This document shows positions 21,422 to 28,726 of a stretch of 28,726 nt of DNA, in pieces. The notes below the pieces were generated by a model that was not told where the DNA came from, ran no database searches, and was given only the letters and a program-made list of their open reading frames with translations. Each line of letters starts with the position of its first letter. Position 1 is the first letter of the stretch. The position numbers and the translations under genes were made by a program. Source of the DNA: JBILCM01 sp044353165 (lineage in GTDB: Bacteria; Bacillota; Bacilli; Paenibacillales; YIM-B00363); NCBI GenBank assembly GCA_044353165.1, contig JBILCM010000028.1, positions 1-28,726 of the forward strand. Reading direction: 5' to 3'.

Positions 21422-21946
21422 ATGTTTTACGAAAGAATGCCTGAACAAGGCGGGATTACGGTGAGTCCTATTGGATCCCCGGGGAATCCGGACGGATTTC
21501 CGGGACCCGGGTTCCCGGGTGGAGGGCCAGGGGGCCCTGGGGGGTTTCCCGGCGGATTTCCCGGGGGCCCTGGTGGGTTCCCCGGAGGATTTCCGGGCGG
21601 ATTCCCAGGCGGGTTTCCCGGAGGCGGTCCTGGGGGGGCCGGCGGATTTCCAGGTTTTCCGGGCGGATTCCCGGGCGGCGGATTTCCCGGCACAGGAGGA
21701 ATCCAGCCTCCGTCCTCGCCTCCGCCCCAATTCGTGCCCCAAGCGTCAGCGTATGCCGTTGATCCTGGGGCGATATCTCGCTGTTTGTTCCGTTACACGT
21801 ATATTTGGTTGAATGACGGTCAGCAGTTCTGGTTTTATCCCATCTTCCTCGGTCGCAATTCCGTAGCCGGATTCCGTTGGTTTGGTCGATTCTGGTCATA
21901 CTATGGTGTCGATTTGCGCCAAATTCGTTCATTCACTTGCGTCTAA
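21422..21946 (+). CDS. Collagen-like GFPGG-repeat protein with aromatic C-terminal domain
   Basis: A 174-residue protein of unknown function. Residues about 17-95 are almost only G, F and P in GFPGG and GGPGG units, giving a flexible collagen-like arm. After a Pro-rich hinge (QPPSSPPPQF) comes a compact C-terminal part of about 60 residues (CLFRYTYIWLNDGQQFWFYP to the final RSFTCV), very rich in Trp, Tyr and Phe and bounded by two cysteines. There is no secretion signal. The ATG at 21422 has GAGGAG about 9 bases upstream. Composition and the sigma-K-like promoter suggest a spore coat or exosporium component, but this is inference. Confidence 0.78.
   Translation: MFYERMPEQGGITVSPIGSPGNPDGFPGPGFPGGGPGGPGGFPGGFPGGPGGFPGGFPGGFPGGFPGGGPGGAGGFPGFPGGFPGGGFPGTGGIQPPSSPPPQFVPQASAYAVDPGAISRCLFRYTYIWLNDGQQFWFYPIFLGRNSVAGFRWFGRFWSYYGVDLRQIRSFTCV
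21474..21695. repeat. GC-rich GGNTTYCC tandem coding repeats
   Basis: Imperfect 12-15 base units of the type GGCGGATTTCCCGG encode GFPGG and GGPGG. GC content is far above the surroundings and both strands stay open, so copy number may vary. Confidence 0.85.
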
Positions 21947-21962
21947 TCGTTGATGAAATAAC

Positions 21963-21995
21963 CATGCCGAGGGGCTGAAACATTCCCTCGGCATG
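21963..21995. terminator. Bidirectional terminator, GFPGG gene / uxaB
   Basis: A perfect 11-bp stem, CATGCCGAGGG (21963-21973) with CCCTCGGCATG (21985-21995), between convergent genes. A short T-rich tract follows on the plus strand. Confidence 0.75.
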
Positions 21996-22009
21996 ATTCA
22001 TTTCTGCAC

Positions 22010-23488
22010 CTATGCTTCCCATGCAGACAATTGTTTGGCGATCGCGTCAATCAAGCTCGTCCAAGACGATAAATCTCTTCCCCAGAACGTTTCCTCTGCA
22101 AGAATGGTCTGCACAGTATCCGCCATCAGTTGCTGAGTTTGCGCTGCATGGGCCCAGATGTGTGCCATGCGTTCCAGCGCCGCTGCATCGTCACGCACCA
22201 AGTAAGGTTTCCCAGTGAGCGCGACGCCTTCGTACCCTTCTGTTTTTGATACCACTTTGTAATAACGCAACAACCCAGCAAACCCGAGTACAAGTCGATC
22301 CGGAACAGGAAGACCGCCATCCGCATAATACGCAATCGAAGGCAGGACTCGCACTTTAAACTTGCTCAAGCTGTTTAATGCGATGTCCGAAAGCCGGTGT
22401 AAAATATAAGGATTGACGAAACGTTCAAACACAGCTTCCGCATAAATCTGCATCTCTTCCCTTGAATAAGCAAGTGTAGGGATGATGTCCTGATGCACCG
22501 TTTCTCGCACCTTAACGCCTAGTGTAGGATGCTCCATAAGTTCTCTAACAACTTCCACTCCGTGTATGATACCAATCGGCGTCATCCACGTGTGTGCCCC
22601 GTTCAACAGACGAACTTTGCGTTCTTGGAACGACTTAAGATCATTCGTCCAATGCACATTGAAGCCCGCTTTCTTGAGCGGCAGGAGCTCATCGAGTTCA
22701 GCTTCCCCTTCAATCGCCCATAGGAGATAAGGTTCTGCTGTCGTCAACATAGGATCCCGATATCCCCATGTCGAGAACCATGCCTCTGCTTGCTCGGCAT
22801 TGGGGTACCCTGTCACAATGCGGTCCACAAGCGAGTTGAGGAAGCGATTATGTGACAGCACCCATTCCCGGAAAGAGTTAGGCAAATCCCACTCCGCTGC
22901 ATAGCGGAGTACAAGTTCCTTAAGCGTGTCGCCATTACGTTCTAGGAGCTCACAAGGCAAAAAGAAGAGTCCCTTGGAGGGATCGCCTTCATAAGCGAGG
23001 AATCGAAGATACAGTAAATAAGCCATCTTCCCAGGGAAAGATTCAATTGGACCTTTGTTCAGCTGTTCGGGTTTATAAGTAAGTCCCGCTTCGGTTGTAT
23101 TGGAGACCACCCATCGCAATTCCGGGCGGACAGCCAACTGGCACAATCGTTCCCAATCCGAATACGGATCGAATACATGGGAGAACACCGAGACAACATC
23201 TTTGCGTTCCACCGCCTGCCCGTGCTCGATTCCGCGAATGACCGTCGTGTATAAGCCATCCTGCGCAGCCAACGCTTCAATCTTAGGTTTCCCTGTGGGT
23301 CGTGGCTGTGTGACTGCAACACTCCCATGGAACAAACCTTGCTCGCGGCAATGATGAATCATCCAATCGAAAAATCCGCGCAGAAAATTACCTTCACCCA
23401 CTTGCAAGATCGTCACCGGTGCATTCGCCAATCTATCCACTGCATGCTTTTGTACATCGTTAAGCACATCACGAGTAAGCACATTCAT
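22010..23488 (-). CDS. uxaB: Tagaturonate reductase (altronate oxidoreductase, UxaB)
   Basis: A 492-residue NAD-dependent enzyme of the mannitol dehydrogenase family, close to the usual UxaB length. It interconverts D-tagaturonate and D-altronate in galacturonate breakdown. Visible features: N-terminal VTILQVGEGNFLRGFFDWMI (Rossmann region), SNTTEAGL, FLPCELLERNGDTLKELVL, and KVRLLNGAHTWMTPIG with the catalytic-region Lys/Asn/His. The ATG at 23488 has AAGGAG about 11 bases upstream. The partners uxaA and uxaC are not in the window, so it is a detached catabolic gene. Confidence 0.9.
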   Translation of the reverse strand: MNVLTRDVLNDVQKHAVDRLANAPVTILQVGEGNFLRGFFDWMIHHCREQGLFHGSVAVTQPRPTGKPKIEALAAQDGLYTTVIRGIEHGQAVERKDVVSVFSHVFDPYSDWERLCQLAVRPELRWVVSNTTEAGLTYKPEQLNKGPIESFPGKMAYLLYLRFLAYEGDPSKGLFFLPCELLERNGDTLKELVLRYAAEWDLPNSFREWVLSHNRFLNSLVDRIVTGYPNAEQAEAWFSTWGYRDPMLTTAEPYLLWAIEGEAELDELLPLKKAGFNVHWTNDLKSFQERKVRLLNGAHTWMTPIGIIHGVEVVRELMEHPTLGVKVRETVHQDIIPTLAYSREEMQIYAEAVFERFVNPYILHRLSDIALNSLSKFKVRVLPSIAYYADGGLPVPDRLVLGFAGLLRYYKVVSKTEGYEGVALTGKPYLVRDDAAALERMAHIWAHAAQTQQLMADTVQTILAEETFWGRDLSSWTSLIDAIAKQLSAWEA

Positions 23489-23610
23489 ACGTTGTAAATC
23501 TCCTTCAATTGATCATGAATGACTTTATTGTATCTTGAGTCCTAAGATTAAAAAATAGCTTATTCTGCGTTTTTTTGTAACCAATCTTGATATCTCTGCA
23601 AAGATGGAAC

Positions 23611-23640
23611 AAAAAAACACGCTCCAATAAAGAAGCGTGT
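23611..23640 (-). terminator. Rho-independent terminator of ahpF
   Basis: In the minus direction a 7-bp stem ACACGCT/AGCGTGT (23640-23634 with 23623-23617) and 10-base loop are followed by seven T. It lies 16 bases after the ahpF stop. Confidence 0.88.
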
Positions 23641-23655
23641 GCGTACAAGATGTAT

Positions 23656-25203
23656 TTAAGAGCTCCGTATCAAATGATCGAAAGCACCCAATGCAGCTGT
23701 TGCCCCAGTACCCATGGAGATGATGATCTGCTTGTAAGGATAGTTCGCACAATCCCCGGCAGCGAATACACCGGCCATGTCGGTTGCTCCATGTTTGTTC
23801 ACGACGACCTCACCGAAAGGTGTAAGTTCAATTGTGCCTTTCAGCCAGTCCGTATTGGGCACGAGACCAATCTGGACGAATACCCCTTCGAGCTCCACGT
23901 GGTTCTCTTGCTGTGTGTCGCGATCAATGTAGGTAATGCCATTCACTTTGTCGGTGCCTGTAATTTCTTTGGTCTGCACATTCGTCAATACGGTAGCATT
24001 GGGAAGACTGTGGAGACGTTTTTGCAGCACTTCATCTGCCTTCAGTGCCGGAGCAAACTCCAACACAGTAACATGAGAGACAATACCTGCTAGATCAATG
24101 GCCGCCTCGATGCCAGAGTTCCCGCCGCCAATGACAGCTACGCGCTTATCCTTAAACAGCGGACCGTCACAATGCGGACAGTAAGCGACACCTTTGTTCT
24201 TGAACTCCGCTTCGCCAGGAACCCCAAGGTTACGCCAACGCGCGCCTGTAGCCAAAATTACGGAACGGCTCTTCAATACCGCGCCATTCGCGAGCTCCAC
24301 ATGGACCATCTGGTCTTCTTTCACCAGCTTCACAGCGCGCTGAAGATTCATGATATCGACTGCATATTCCTTCACATGCTCTTCAAGATGAGCCACCATT
24401 TTCGGGCCTTCTGTATACTTCACAGAAATAAAGTTCTCAATACCCATCGTATCCATCACTTGACCGCCGAAGCGTTCCGCAACGATACCGGTGCGAATGC
24501 CTTTGCGGGCGGCATAGATGGCCGCACTCGCTCCCGCAGGACCGCCACCGACAACCAATACATCGAATGGATCCTTCGCATTCAATCTCTGTGCATCTCG
24601 AGCGCCAGCGTTCGTGTCCAACTTCGCGAGAATTTCTTCAAGCGTCATGCGACCACTGCCAAAAAACTCGCCATTCAAATAAATGGACGGCACCGCCATG
24701 ATTTCTTTGGACTCCACTTCATCCTTGAACGCAGCACCGTCGATCATCGTGTGGCGGATGCCAGGGTTAAGGACACTCATCACGTTCAAGGCCTGTACGA
24801 CATCCGGACAATTGTGACACGTCAGGCTCACATAAGTTTGGAATTGATACTCGCCCGTTATAGACTTGATCTGCTCAATTGCACTTGCATCAATCTTGGG
24901 CGGACGACCGCTCACCTGCAACAGAGCGAGAACCAAACTCGTGAATTCATGCCCTAACGGAATGCCAGCGAACACCACACCACTTGCTTGTGCGCCTTGA
25001 CGATCGATCGTAAAGCTAGGCATTCTGTCCAGAGTAGCCTGCTCTACCCGGATCCTAGGTGACATCGCTGCGATCTCGTTAACGAGATCCAACATGTCCT
25101 GTGAGATGGGATCGGAACCAGCATTCGCACGGATTACAATGTCGTTCTCTAACATTGCAAGGTATTGCTGTAATTGTGCTTTAATTTCTGTGTCCAATGC
25201 CAT
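23656..25203 (-). CDS. ahpF: Alkyl hydroperoxide reductase subunit F (AhpF)
   Basis: A 515-residue NADH-dependent flavoprotein that recharges AhpC. The N-terminal tandem thioredoxin-fold domain (about 1-195) holds CHNC (Cys129, Cys132). The thioredoxin-reductase-like part follows, with FAD motif VVGGGPAGASAAIYAARKG, redox pair CPHC (about 340), NADH motif VIGGGNSGIEAA, and C-terminal FAD motif GVFAAGDC. The length and N-terminal domain separate it from thioredoxin reductase. GGAG lies 9 bases before the ATG. It follows ahpC by 13 bases in one operon. Confidence 0.95.
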   Translation of the reverse strand: MALDTEIKAQLQQYLAMLENDIVIRANAGSDPISQDMLDLVNEIAAMSPRIRVEQATLDRMPSFTIDRQGAQASGVVFAGIPLGHEFTSLVLALLQVSGRPPKIDASAIEQIKSITGEYQFQTYVSLTCHNCPDVVQALNVMSVLNPGIRHTMIDGAAFKDEVESKEIMAVPSIYLNGEFFGSGRMTLEEILAKLDTNAGARDAQRLNAKDPFDVLVVGGGPAGASAAIYAARKGIRTGIVAERFGGQVMDTMGIENFISVKYTEGPKMVAHLEEHVKEYAVDIMNLQRAVKLVKEDQMVHVELANGAVLKSRSVILATGARWRNLGVPGEAEFKNKGVAYCPHCDGPLFKDKRVAVIGGGNSGIEAAIDLAGIVSHVTVLEFAPALKADEVLQKRLHSLPNATVLTNVQTKEITGTDKVNGITYIDRDTQQENHVELEGVFVQIGLVPNTDWLKGTIELTPFGEVVVNKHGATDMAGVFAAGDCANYPYKQIIISMGTGATAALGAFDHLIRSS

Positions 25204-25216
25204 GGCGCAGGTCTCC

Positions 25217-25780
25217 TTAGATTTTGCCTACGAGGTCAAGGCTTGGCTTAAGCGTCTCGCCGCCTTCTTGCCATTTGGCCGGGCATACTTCGCCTGGGTG
25301 GTTCCGTACATATTGGGCAGCTTTAATTTTATTGACAAGGGAGCTTGCATCTCGACCGATGCCCCCTGCAGAAATCTCAACAAATTGGATAATACCGTCT
25401 GGATCGACGATGAACGTGCCGCGGTCAGCTAGACCAGCGCTCTCAATGAGTACATCAAAGTTGCGGCTAATCGTATGCGTTGGATCGCCGATCATGATGT
25501 AAGTCACTTTGCCGATAGCTTTCGAACTGTCGTGCCAAGCTTTGTGCGTAAAGTGTGTATCCGTGGACACAGAGTACACTTCAACACCTAACCCCTGCAG
25601 CGTAGCGTACTGGTCTTGTAAATCCTCCAGCTCTGTTGGGCAAACAAACGTAAAATCTGCGGGGTAGAAGCATACAACGCTCCATTTCCCTTTAAGATCT
25701 TGCTCTGACACATCAATGAATTTCCCGTTGTGATACGCTTTGGCACTGAATGGTTTGACTTCGGTTCCGATTAATGACAT
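25217..25780 (-). CDS. ahpC: Peroxiredoxin AhpC
   Basis: A 187-residue typical 2-Cys peroxiredoxin reducing hydrogen peroxide, organic peroxides and peroxynitrite. The peroxidatic Cys47 is in DFTFVCPTE, and the resolving Cys166 in GEVCPAKW. The length equals AhpC of Bacillus. GGAG lies before the ATG at 25780, and a small AGAGC/GCTCT hairpin sits in the leader. No PerR box (TTATAATnATTATAA type) is visible upstream, in contrast to B. subtilis katA and related genes. Confidence 0.96.
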   Translation of the reverse strand: MSLIGTEVKPFSAKAYHNGKFIDVSEQDLKGKWSVVCFYPADFTFVCPTELEDLQDQYATLQGLGVEVYSVSTDTHFTHKAWHDSSKAIGKVTYIMIGDPTHTISRNFDVLIESAGLADRGTFIVDPDGIIQFVEISAGGIGRDASSLVNKIKAAQYVRNHPGEVCPAKWQEGGETLKPSLDLVGKI

Positions 25781-25827
25781 ATAAAAATCTCCTTTCTTTT
25801 ATAGAGCTTTCCCGCTCTTTCCAAGAT

Positions 25828-25841
25828 ATAGGTTACCCTAT
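25828..25841. promoter_or_regulatory. Palindrome in the ahpC upstream region
   Basis: ATAGG-TTAC-CCTAT is a perfect 5-bp inverted repeat about 50 bases before ahpC. In the minus direction it overlaps the weak -10 candidate TATATC. It could be a repressor site; the regulator is not known. Confidence 0.35.
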
Positions 25842-25893
25842 TTGATCCTGAAAAATCAATTCTAGAAAGAACTATTTTTAGAAAAGAATAAAT

Positions 25894-26283
25894 CTAACTT
25901 ATATCCTTAATGGCGATCGTACAGCGCGATATGCAAATTAATTTCTCCGCTTCATCCACGATGCGAATCTCCCAAATCATCGTTGTTTTGCCGACATGAT
26001 AAGGCGTGGCAATCGCCGTAATCCATCCGTCTCGCTTACTCCTGACATGGTTCGCATTAATTTCCAGCCCGACAGCGACCTGTGTTTGCGGATCGATATT
26101 CAGATGTGCGCCCAAGCTAGCAGCGGATTCCGCCAGGACCACAGAAGCGCCCCCGTGCAACAAACCCATCGGTTGCACCGTACGCGGACCGACAGGCATT
26201 GTGAGTTGGACTTGATCTTTCTCAAGCCGCACAACCCGTATATCTAACGCTTCGAATATGGTATTGTCATAATGGAGCTCCAT
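25894..26283 (-). CDS. menI: Hotdog-fold thioesterase, probable DHNA-CoA thioesterase
   Basis: A 129-residue PaaI/YdiI-type thioesterase. The hotdog signature is GLLHGGASVVLAESAASLGA (about 40-60), with the usual His-Gly-Gly and a catalytic-type Glu, followed by VGLEINANHVR. It hydrolyses an acyl-CoA. Its place 16 bases after menA, with menF divergent, makes 1,4-dihydroxy-2-naphthoyl-CoA the likely substrate (MenI role), but the family is broad and the assignment rests on context. AGGAGAGG lies about 10 bases upstream of the ATG. Confidence 0.82.
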   Translation of the reverse strand: MELHYDNTIFEALDIRVVRLEKDQVQLTMPVGPRTVQPMGLLHGGASVVLAESAASLGAHLNIDPQTQVAVGLEINANHVRSKRDGWITAIATPYHVGKTTMIWEIRIVDEAEKLICISRCTIAIKDIS

Positions 26284-26299
26284 GAACGCACAGCCTCTC

Positions 26300-27196
26300 C
26301 TAATGAATTAGACGCTCGATCACCAATGCAATCATAAGTAATAAGCCAAACTGTGTGTGCATCTGCGCTGTGTTTTTCATGGCGGGCATCATCTCGATCG
26401 GCGACATTTTTCCCTTAAAACCAGCTATAGCTTGCATACTTTTGGGCAGACTCAGCAATACCAACAATGACCAAGCTGTGACTGTTCCGAGGAACATATA
26501 GCTTACGAGAAGTGCAATGGGTGTGTATAACATGAATGCGAGAAGCACAACCGCTTTGTCATGTCCAAGAACGATGGCCATCGTTCTTCGTCCGTTCAAT
26601 CGATCGCCGTCTAAATCACGTATGTTATTAGCTAAAAGAATGGCGCCGATCAGCAGCGCAATGGGAATAGATAGCAATAACGGCGTTCCATCGATGGTGT
26701 GCGTCTGAATATAGTAAGATATACCGATAATGACTGTGCCCATGAAAAAACCGGATACCAGTTCCCCAAAAGGAGTATACGCGATCGGTACCGGACCCCC
26801 CGTGTAGAAATAACCCGCCGCCATACTGACAAGGCCAATGACGGCAATCCACCAGGTCGTTGACTGACAAATATATACACCTAGAAGCATAGCAATAACG
26901 AACAAACTGATTGCGATCGCAAGGACGGTCTTCGGCGGGATGCCGTCGCGAACAATCGCACCTCCAATGCCAACGGAATCTGCGTGATCTAATCCGCGCT
27001 TGTAATCATAATACTCATTGAACATATTCGTAGCGGCTTGAATGAGCATACATGCGGTAAGCATCGCTAGGAACAACCATACATCAAGTTCATGCGACTT
27101 TGCGGCAAGTACGGTCCCAATCCCGACGGGAATGAATGAAGCGGTAAGTGTATGCGGACGAAGGAGTCGCCATCCGATGTTTATAGACTCCGTCAT
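26300..27196 (-). CDS. menA: 1,4-dihydroxy-2-naphthoate polyprenyltransferase (MenA)
   Basis: A 298-residue UbiA-family membrane enzyme with about eight or nine membrane segments. It joins a polyprenyl chain to DHNA, giving demethylmenaquinone. The two Asp-rich prenyl diphosphate motifs are NMFNEYYDYKRGLD (about 57-70) and NNIRDLDGDRLNGRR (about 190). The N-terminal RPHTLTASFIPVGIG is characteristic of MenA. GGGAGGGG lies just before the ATG. It is followed closely by the thioesterase gene. Confidence 0.95.
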   Translation of the reverse strand: MTESINIGWRLLRPHTLTASFIPVGIGTVLAAKSHELDVWLFLAMLTACMLIQAATNMFNEYYDYKRGLDHADSVGIGGAIVRDGIPPKTVLAIAISLFVIAMLLGVYICQSTTWWIAVIGLVSMAAGYFYTGGPVPIAYTPFGELVSGFFMGTVIIGISYYIQTHTIDGTPLLLSIPIALLIGAILLANNIRDLDGDRLNGRRTMAIVLGHDKAVVLLAFMLYTPIALLVSYMFLGTVTAWSLLVLLSLPKSMQAIAGFKGKMSPIEMMPAMKNTAQMHTQFGLLLMIALVIERLIH

Positions 27197-27229
27197 AAGA
27201 TCCCCTCCCTTGAACTGAATACATCGTAA

Positions 27230-27258
27230 AGTTTAGGGGATGAACAAGAGTGTGTCAA
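27230..27258 (-). promoter_or_regulatory. Sigma-A promoter of menA
   Basis: A perfect TTGACA (27258-27253), 17 bases, then TAAACT (27235-27230) on the minus strand, about 34 bases before the menA start. Confidence 0.72.
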
Positions 27259-27297
27259 TGCGGGGATTTTAGAAAAAAAGGCGGGGGAAAGAGGTCA

Positions 27298-27325
27298 TTT
27301 GATCGTTGACGTGATAAAATATAAT
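27298..27325 (+). promoter_or_regulatory. Candidate promoter of menF
   Basis: TATAAT at 27320-27325 with TTTGAT at 27298-27303 (16-base spacing), about 50 bases before the GTG start. The -10 is perfect and the -35 weak. The rest of the 178-base menA/menF gap shows nothing else convincing. Confidence 0.4.
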
Positions 27326-27374
27326 TTATAAAGATAGATGAGAATGTTAAGGTCACAAGTGGAAGAGGGATAGA

Positions 27375-28726
27375 GTGGTCATTGTAGCATATAACAGTCT
27401 AGATGCATTTATACAGAAGGGCATATCCGAAGCGAGCAGACTGAAAAAACCGATACTTGTCAGTAAAATTGTACCCATAAACACACCATCTCCCTTGTCG
27501 TTATTCACATCCACACTGGCGCAATGTTTCAGTCAGCGTTTCTTCTGGTCGACACCTGCGAAAGATTTGGAATGTGTAGGACTTGGAGCTGCTGCTATGC
27601 TGCGAGCCCAAGCCCATCACCGGTATGATGAGATCGAAGCGCAATGGCAATCCATTCTCAAAGACAGTCTGATCGATCCTGCAAGTTGCCAGACAGGCAC
27701 AGGACCGTTGTTGTTCGGCGGCTTTTCGTTCGATCCCCTGCAAGCGAAAGAAAACCATTGGCATCTGCTAGGGGATGGACTGTTTATTTTGCCTCGATAT
27801 CTTCTGAGTGTCATTGAAGGTCAGACTTGGCTCACTTTGAATGTCATGATCGGTCCTGAAGACAATCATGCACGGATTTGCGAACAACTGGAAGAAGAGA
27901 TATCGTGGTTCACTTCGCCATTTGAGGAGCTGTCGAACCGCGATCAACGCAAAACACGCCGCTTGAAATCAGATCCATTGGAAGATTGGATTGCAAGGGT
28001 GGAGAAGGTGTCCGAGCGTATTCAAGCAGGGGTTATTGAGAAAGTCGTCCTCGCTAGGGAATTAATGGTGCAGGCCGATGCAGATTTTGACCTCGAACAG
28101 ATCGTTAAGACGCTATATCAAGAACAGCCGATGACCTATGTGTTTGCTTTACAAATGAACGATGTCTGTTTTGTCGGTGCCTCTCCGGAACAACTAATCA
28201 AGAAGCAGCAAGACGACATCTTGACCACATGTTTGGCAGGTTCGATTCCACGTGGGACTACTCCAGTCGAAGATGACAAACTCGGGCTTACTTTGTTGCA
28301 AGATCCTAAGAATCTTCATGAGCATGAGATTGTTGTCCGCATGATCAAACAATTGATGGATACGGTGTGCCATGACGTACATGCCCCATCTCAACCTTCT
28401 TTATATAAGGCTAAGTATATTCAGCATCTTTACACGCCTGTTGCGGGAAGATCGAATGGACAATTCACGTTGCTGCGCATGGTCGAGAATTTTCATCCCA
28501 CACCTGCCTTGGGCGGTTATCCGCGTGAATATGCGCTCCCGCTCATTCGCAACACGGAAAACTTTGACCGCGGATGGTATGCTTCCCCTATCGGATGGAT
28601 AGATCATCAAGGGCAAGGGGAGTTTAGTGTGGGGATTCGCTCGGCTTTGTTGCAAGGGAATGAGGCTTATCTCTATGCGGGCTGCGGAATCGTGAAAGCA
28701 TCCGACCCGCTGAACGAGTACAAGGA
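27375..28726 (+). CDS. menF: Isochorismate synthase MenF, 3' end off the window
   Basis: 450 residues are visible and the frame is open to the right edge; a typical protein of this family is about 450-480 residues, so only a short tail is missing. It converts chorismate to isochorismate, the first step of menaquinone synthesis. Family motifs of the chorismate-binding fold are KVVLARELMV, GASPEQLIKK, TCLAGSIPRGTT, NLHEHEIVVRMI, PALGGYPREYAL, GWYASPIGWID and LYAGCGIVKASDP. The start is GTG at 27375, with GAGGG 5 bases upstream; no earlier start has a ribosome site. It is divergent from menA; menD would be expected next. Confidence 0.93.
   Translation, partial: MVIVAYNSLDAFIQKGISEASRLKKPILVSKIVPINTPSPLSLFTSTLAQCFSQRFFWSTPAKDLECVGLGAAAMLRAQAHHRYDEIEAQWQSILKDSLIDPASCQTGTGPLLFGGFSFDPLQAKENHWHLLGDGLFILPRYLLSVIEGQTWLTLNVMIGPEDNHARICEQLEEEISWFTSPFEELSNRDQRKTRRLKSDPLEDWIARVEKVSERIQAGVIEKVVLARELMVQADADFDLEQIVKTLYQEQPMTYVFALQMNDVCFVGASPEQLIKKQQDDILTTCLAGSIPRGTTPVEDDKLGLTLLQDPKNLHEHEIVVRMIKQLMDTVCHDVHAPSQPSLYKAKYIQHLYTPVAGRSNGQFTLLRMVENFHPTPALGGYPREYALPLIRNTENFDRGWYASPIGWIDHQGQGEFSVGIRSALLQGNEAYLYAGCGIVKASDPLNEYK

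Noticed and set aside
21427..21932. Pro/Gly-rich minus-strand frames opposite the GFPGG gene
   Set aside because: Produced by the GC-rich repeat. There is no ribosome site, and the plus frame has a conserved-looking C-terminal domain.
24172..24957. 261-codon plus-strand open frame
   Set aside because: It lies fully antisense to ahpF, whose motifs are intact. Its composition (His, Arg rich) is typical of a shadow frame.
25781..25893. PerR box upstream of ahpC
   Set aside because: No TTATAATnATTATAA-like palindrome found on inspection, only AT-rich sequence and an unrelated short palindrome.

Overview
The window reads as the chromosome of an endospore-forming Gram-positive bacterium of the Paenibacillaceae type. 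This is inferred from a SpoVAC-SpoVAD-SpoVAE set with sigma-G-like promoters, strong GGAGG ribosome sites, ATGA-coupled operons, Bacillus-type ZagA, CstR, AhpCF and EgsA homologues, and a menA/menF divergent pair. No rRNA, tRNA, CRISPR array, transposase or phage module is visible. The DNA is gene-dense, with no gene-free stretch above about 180 bases. Both edges cut genes: gltD on the left and menF on the right.

Layout. (1) 1-2000: the 3' end of gltD, a two-way terminator, and a membrane-anchored MsrA-MsrB fusion. (2) 2017-7140: a reactive-sulfur island on the minus strand. It runs thioredoxin, TauE-type exporter, rhodanese, TusA-rhodanese, rhodanese-metallo-beta-lactamase (persulfide dioxygenase type), DsrE protein, CstR-type repressor, membrane rhodanese, DUF302 protein. 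It starts from one strong promoter with a CsoR/CstR-type palindrome just downstream of the -10. A 56-residue zinc-ribbon-like ORF lies on the opposite strand inside it. (3) 7209-8507: a CNNM/CorC-type CBS-domain membrane protein. (4) 8524-11613: a compact spoVA operon led by a DUF421 protein whose C-terminus is a DUF1657-like module, with a free-standing DUF1657 gene on the other strand and sigma-G-like promoters between them. (5) 11693-13641: an EgsA/AraM-type glycerol-1-phosphate dehydrogenase, a fossil of a DUF1657 3' end, and a coiled-coil protein made of fifteen 21-bp repeats.

(6) 13749-20430: a zinc-starvation regulon. The minus-strand operon znuC-znuB-znuA-zur-ferredoxin-zagA diverges from two more COG0523 GTPases, giving three COG0523 proteins in one locus. 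The divergent region has two near-perfect sigma-A promoters and two Zur-box-like palindromes. (7) 20534-21946: an alpha/beta hydrolase and a collagen-like GFPGG-repeat protein with a sigma-K-like promoter, possibly a spore-surface protein. (8) 22010-25780: tagaturonate reductase uxaB and the ahpC-ahpF peroxide-reducing pair. (9) 25894-28726: menaquinone genes, a hotdog thioesterase (menI candidate) and menA on minus, and menF on plus, open at the right edge.

The most distinctive parts are the sulfur island with its operator, the triple-COG0523 zinc locus, the DUF421-DUF1657/spoVA unit with a decayed DUF1657 copy nearby, and the two repeat-built proteins. Most are variants of known systems. 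I do not see a wholly unknown multi-gene system.
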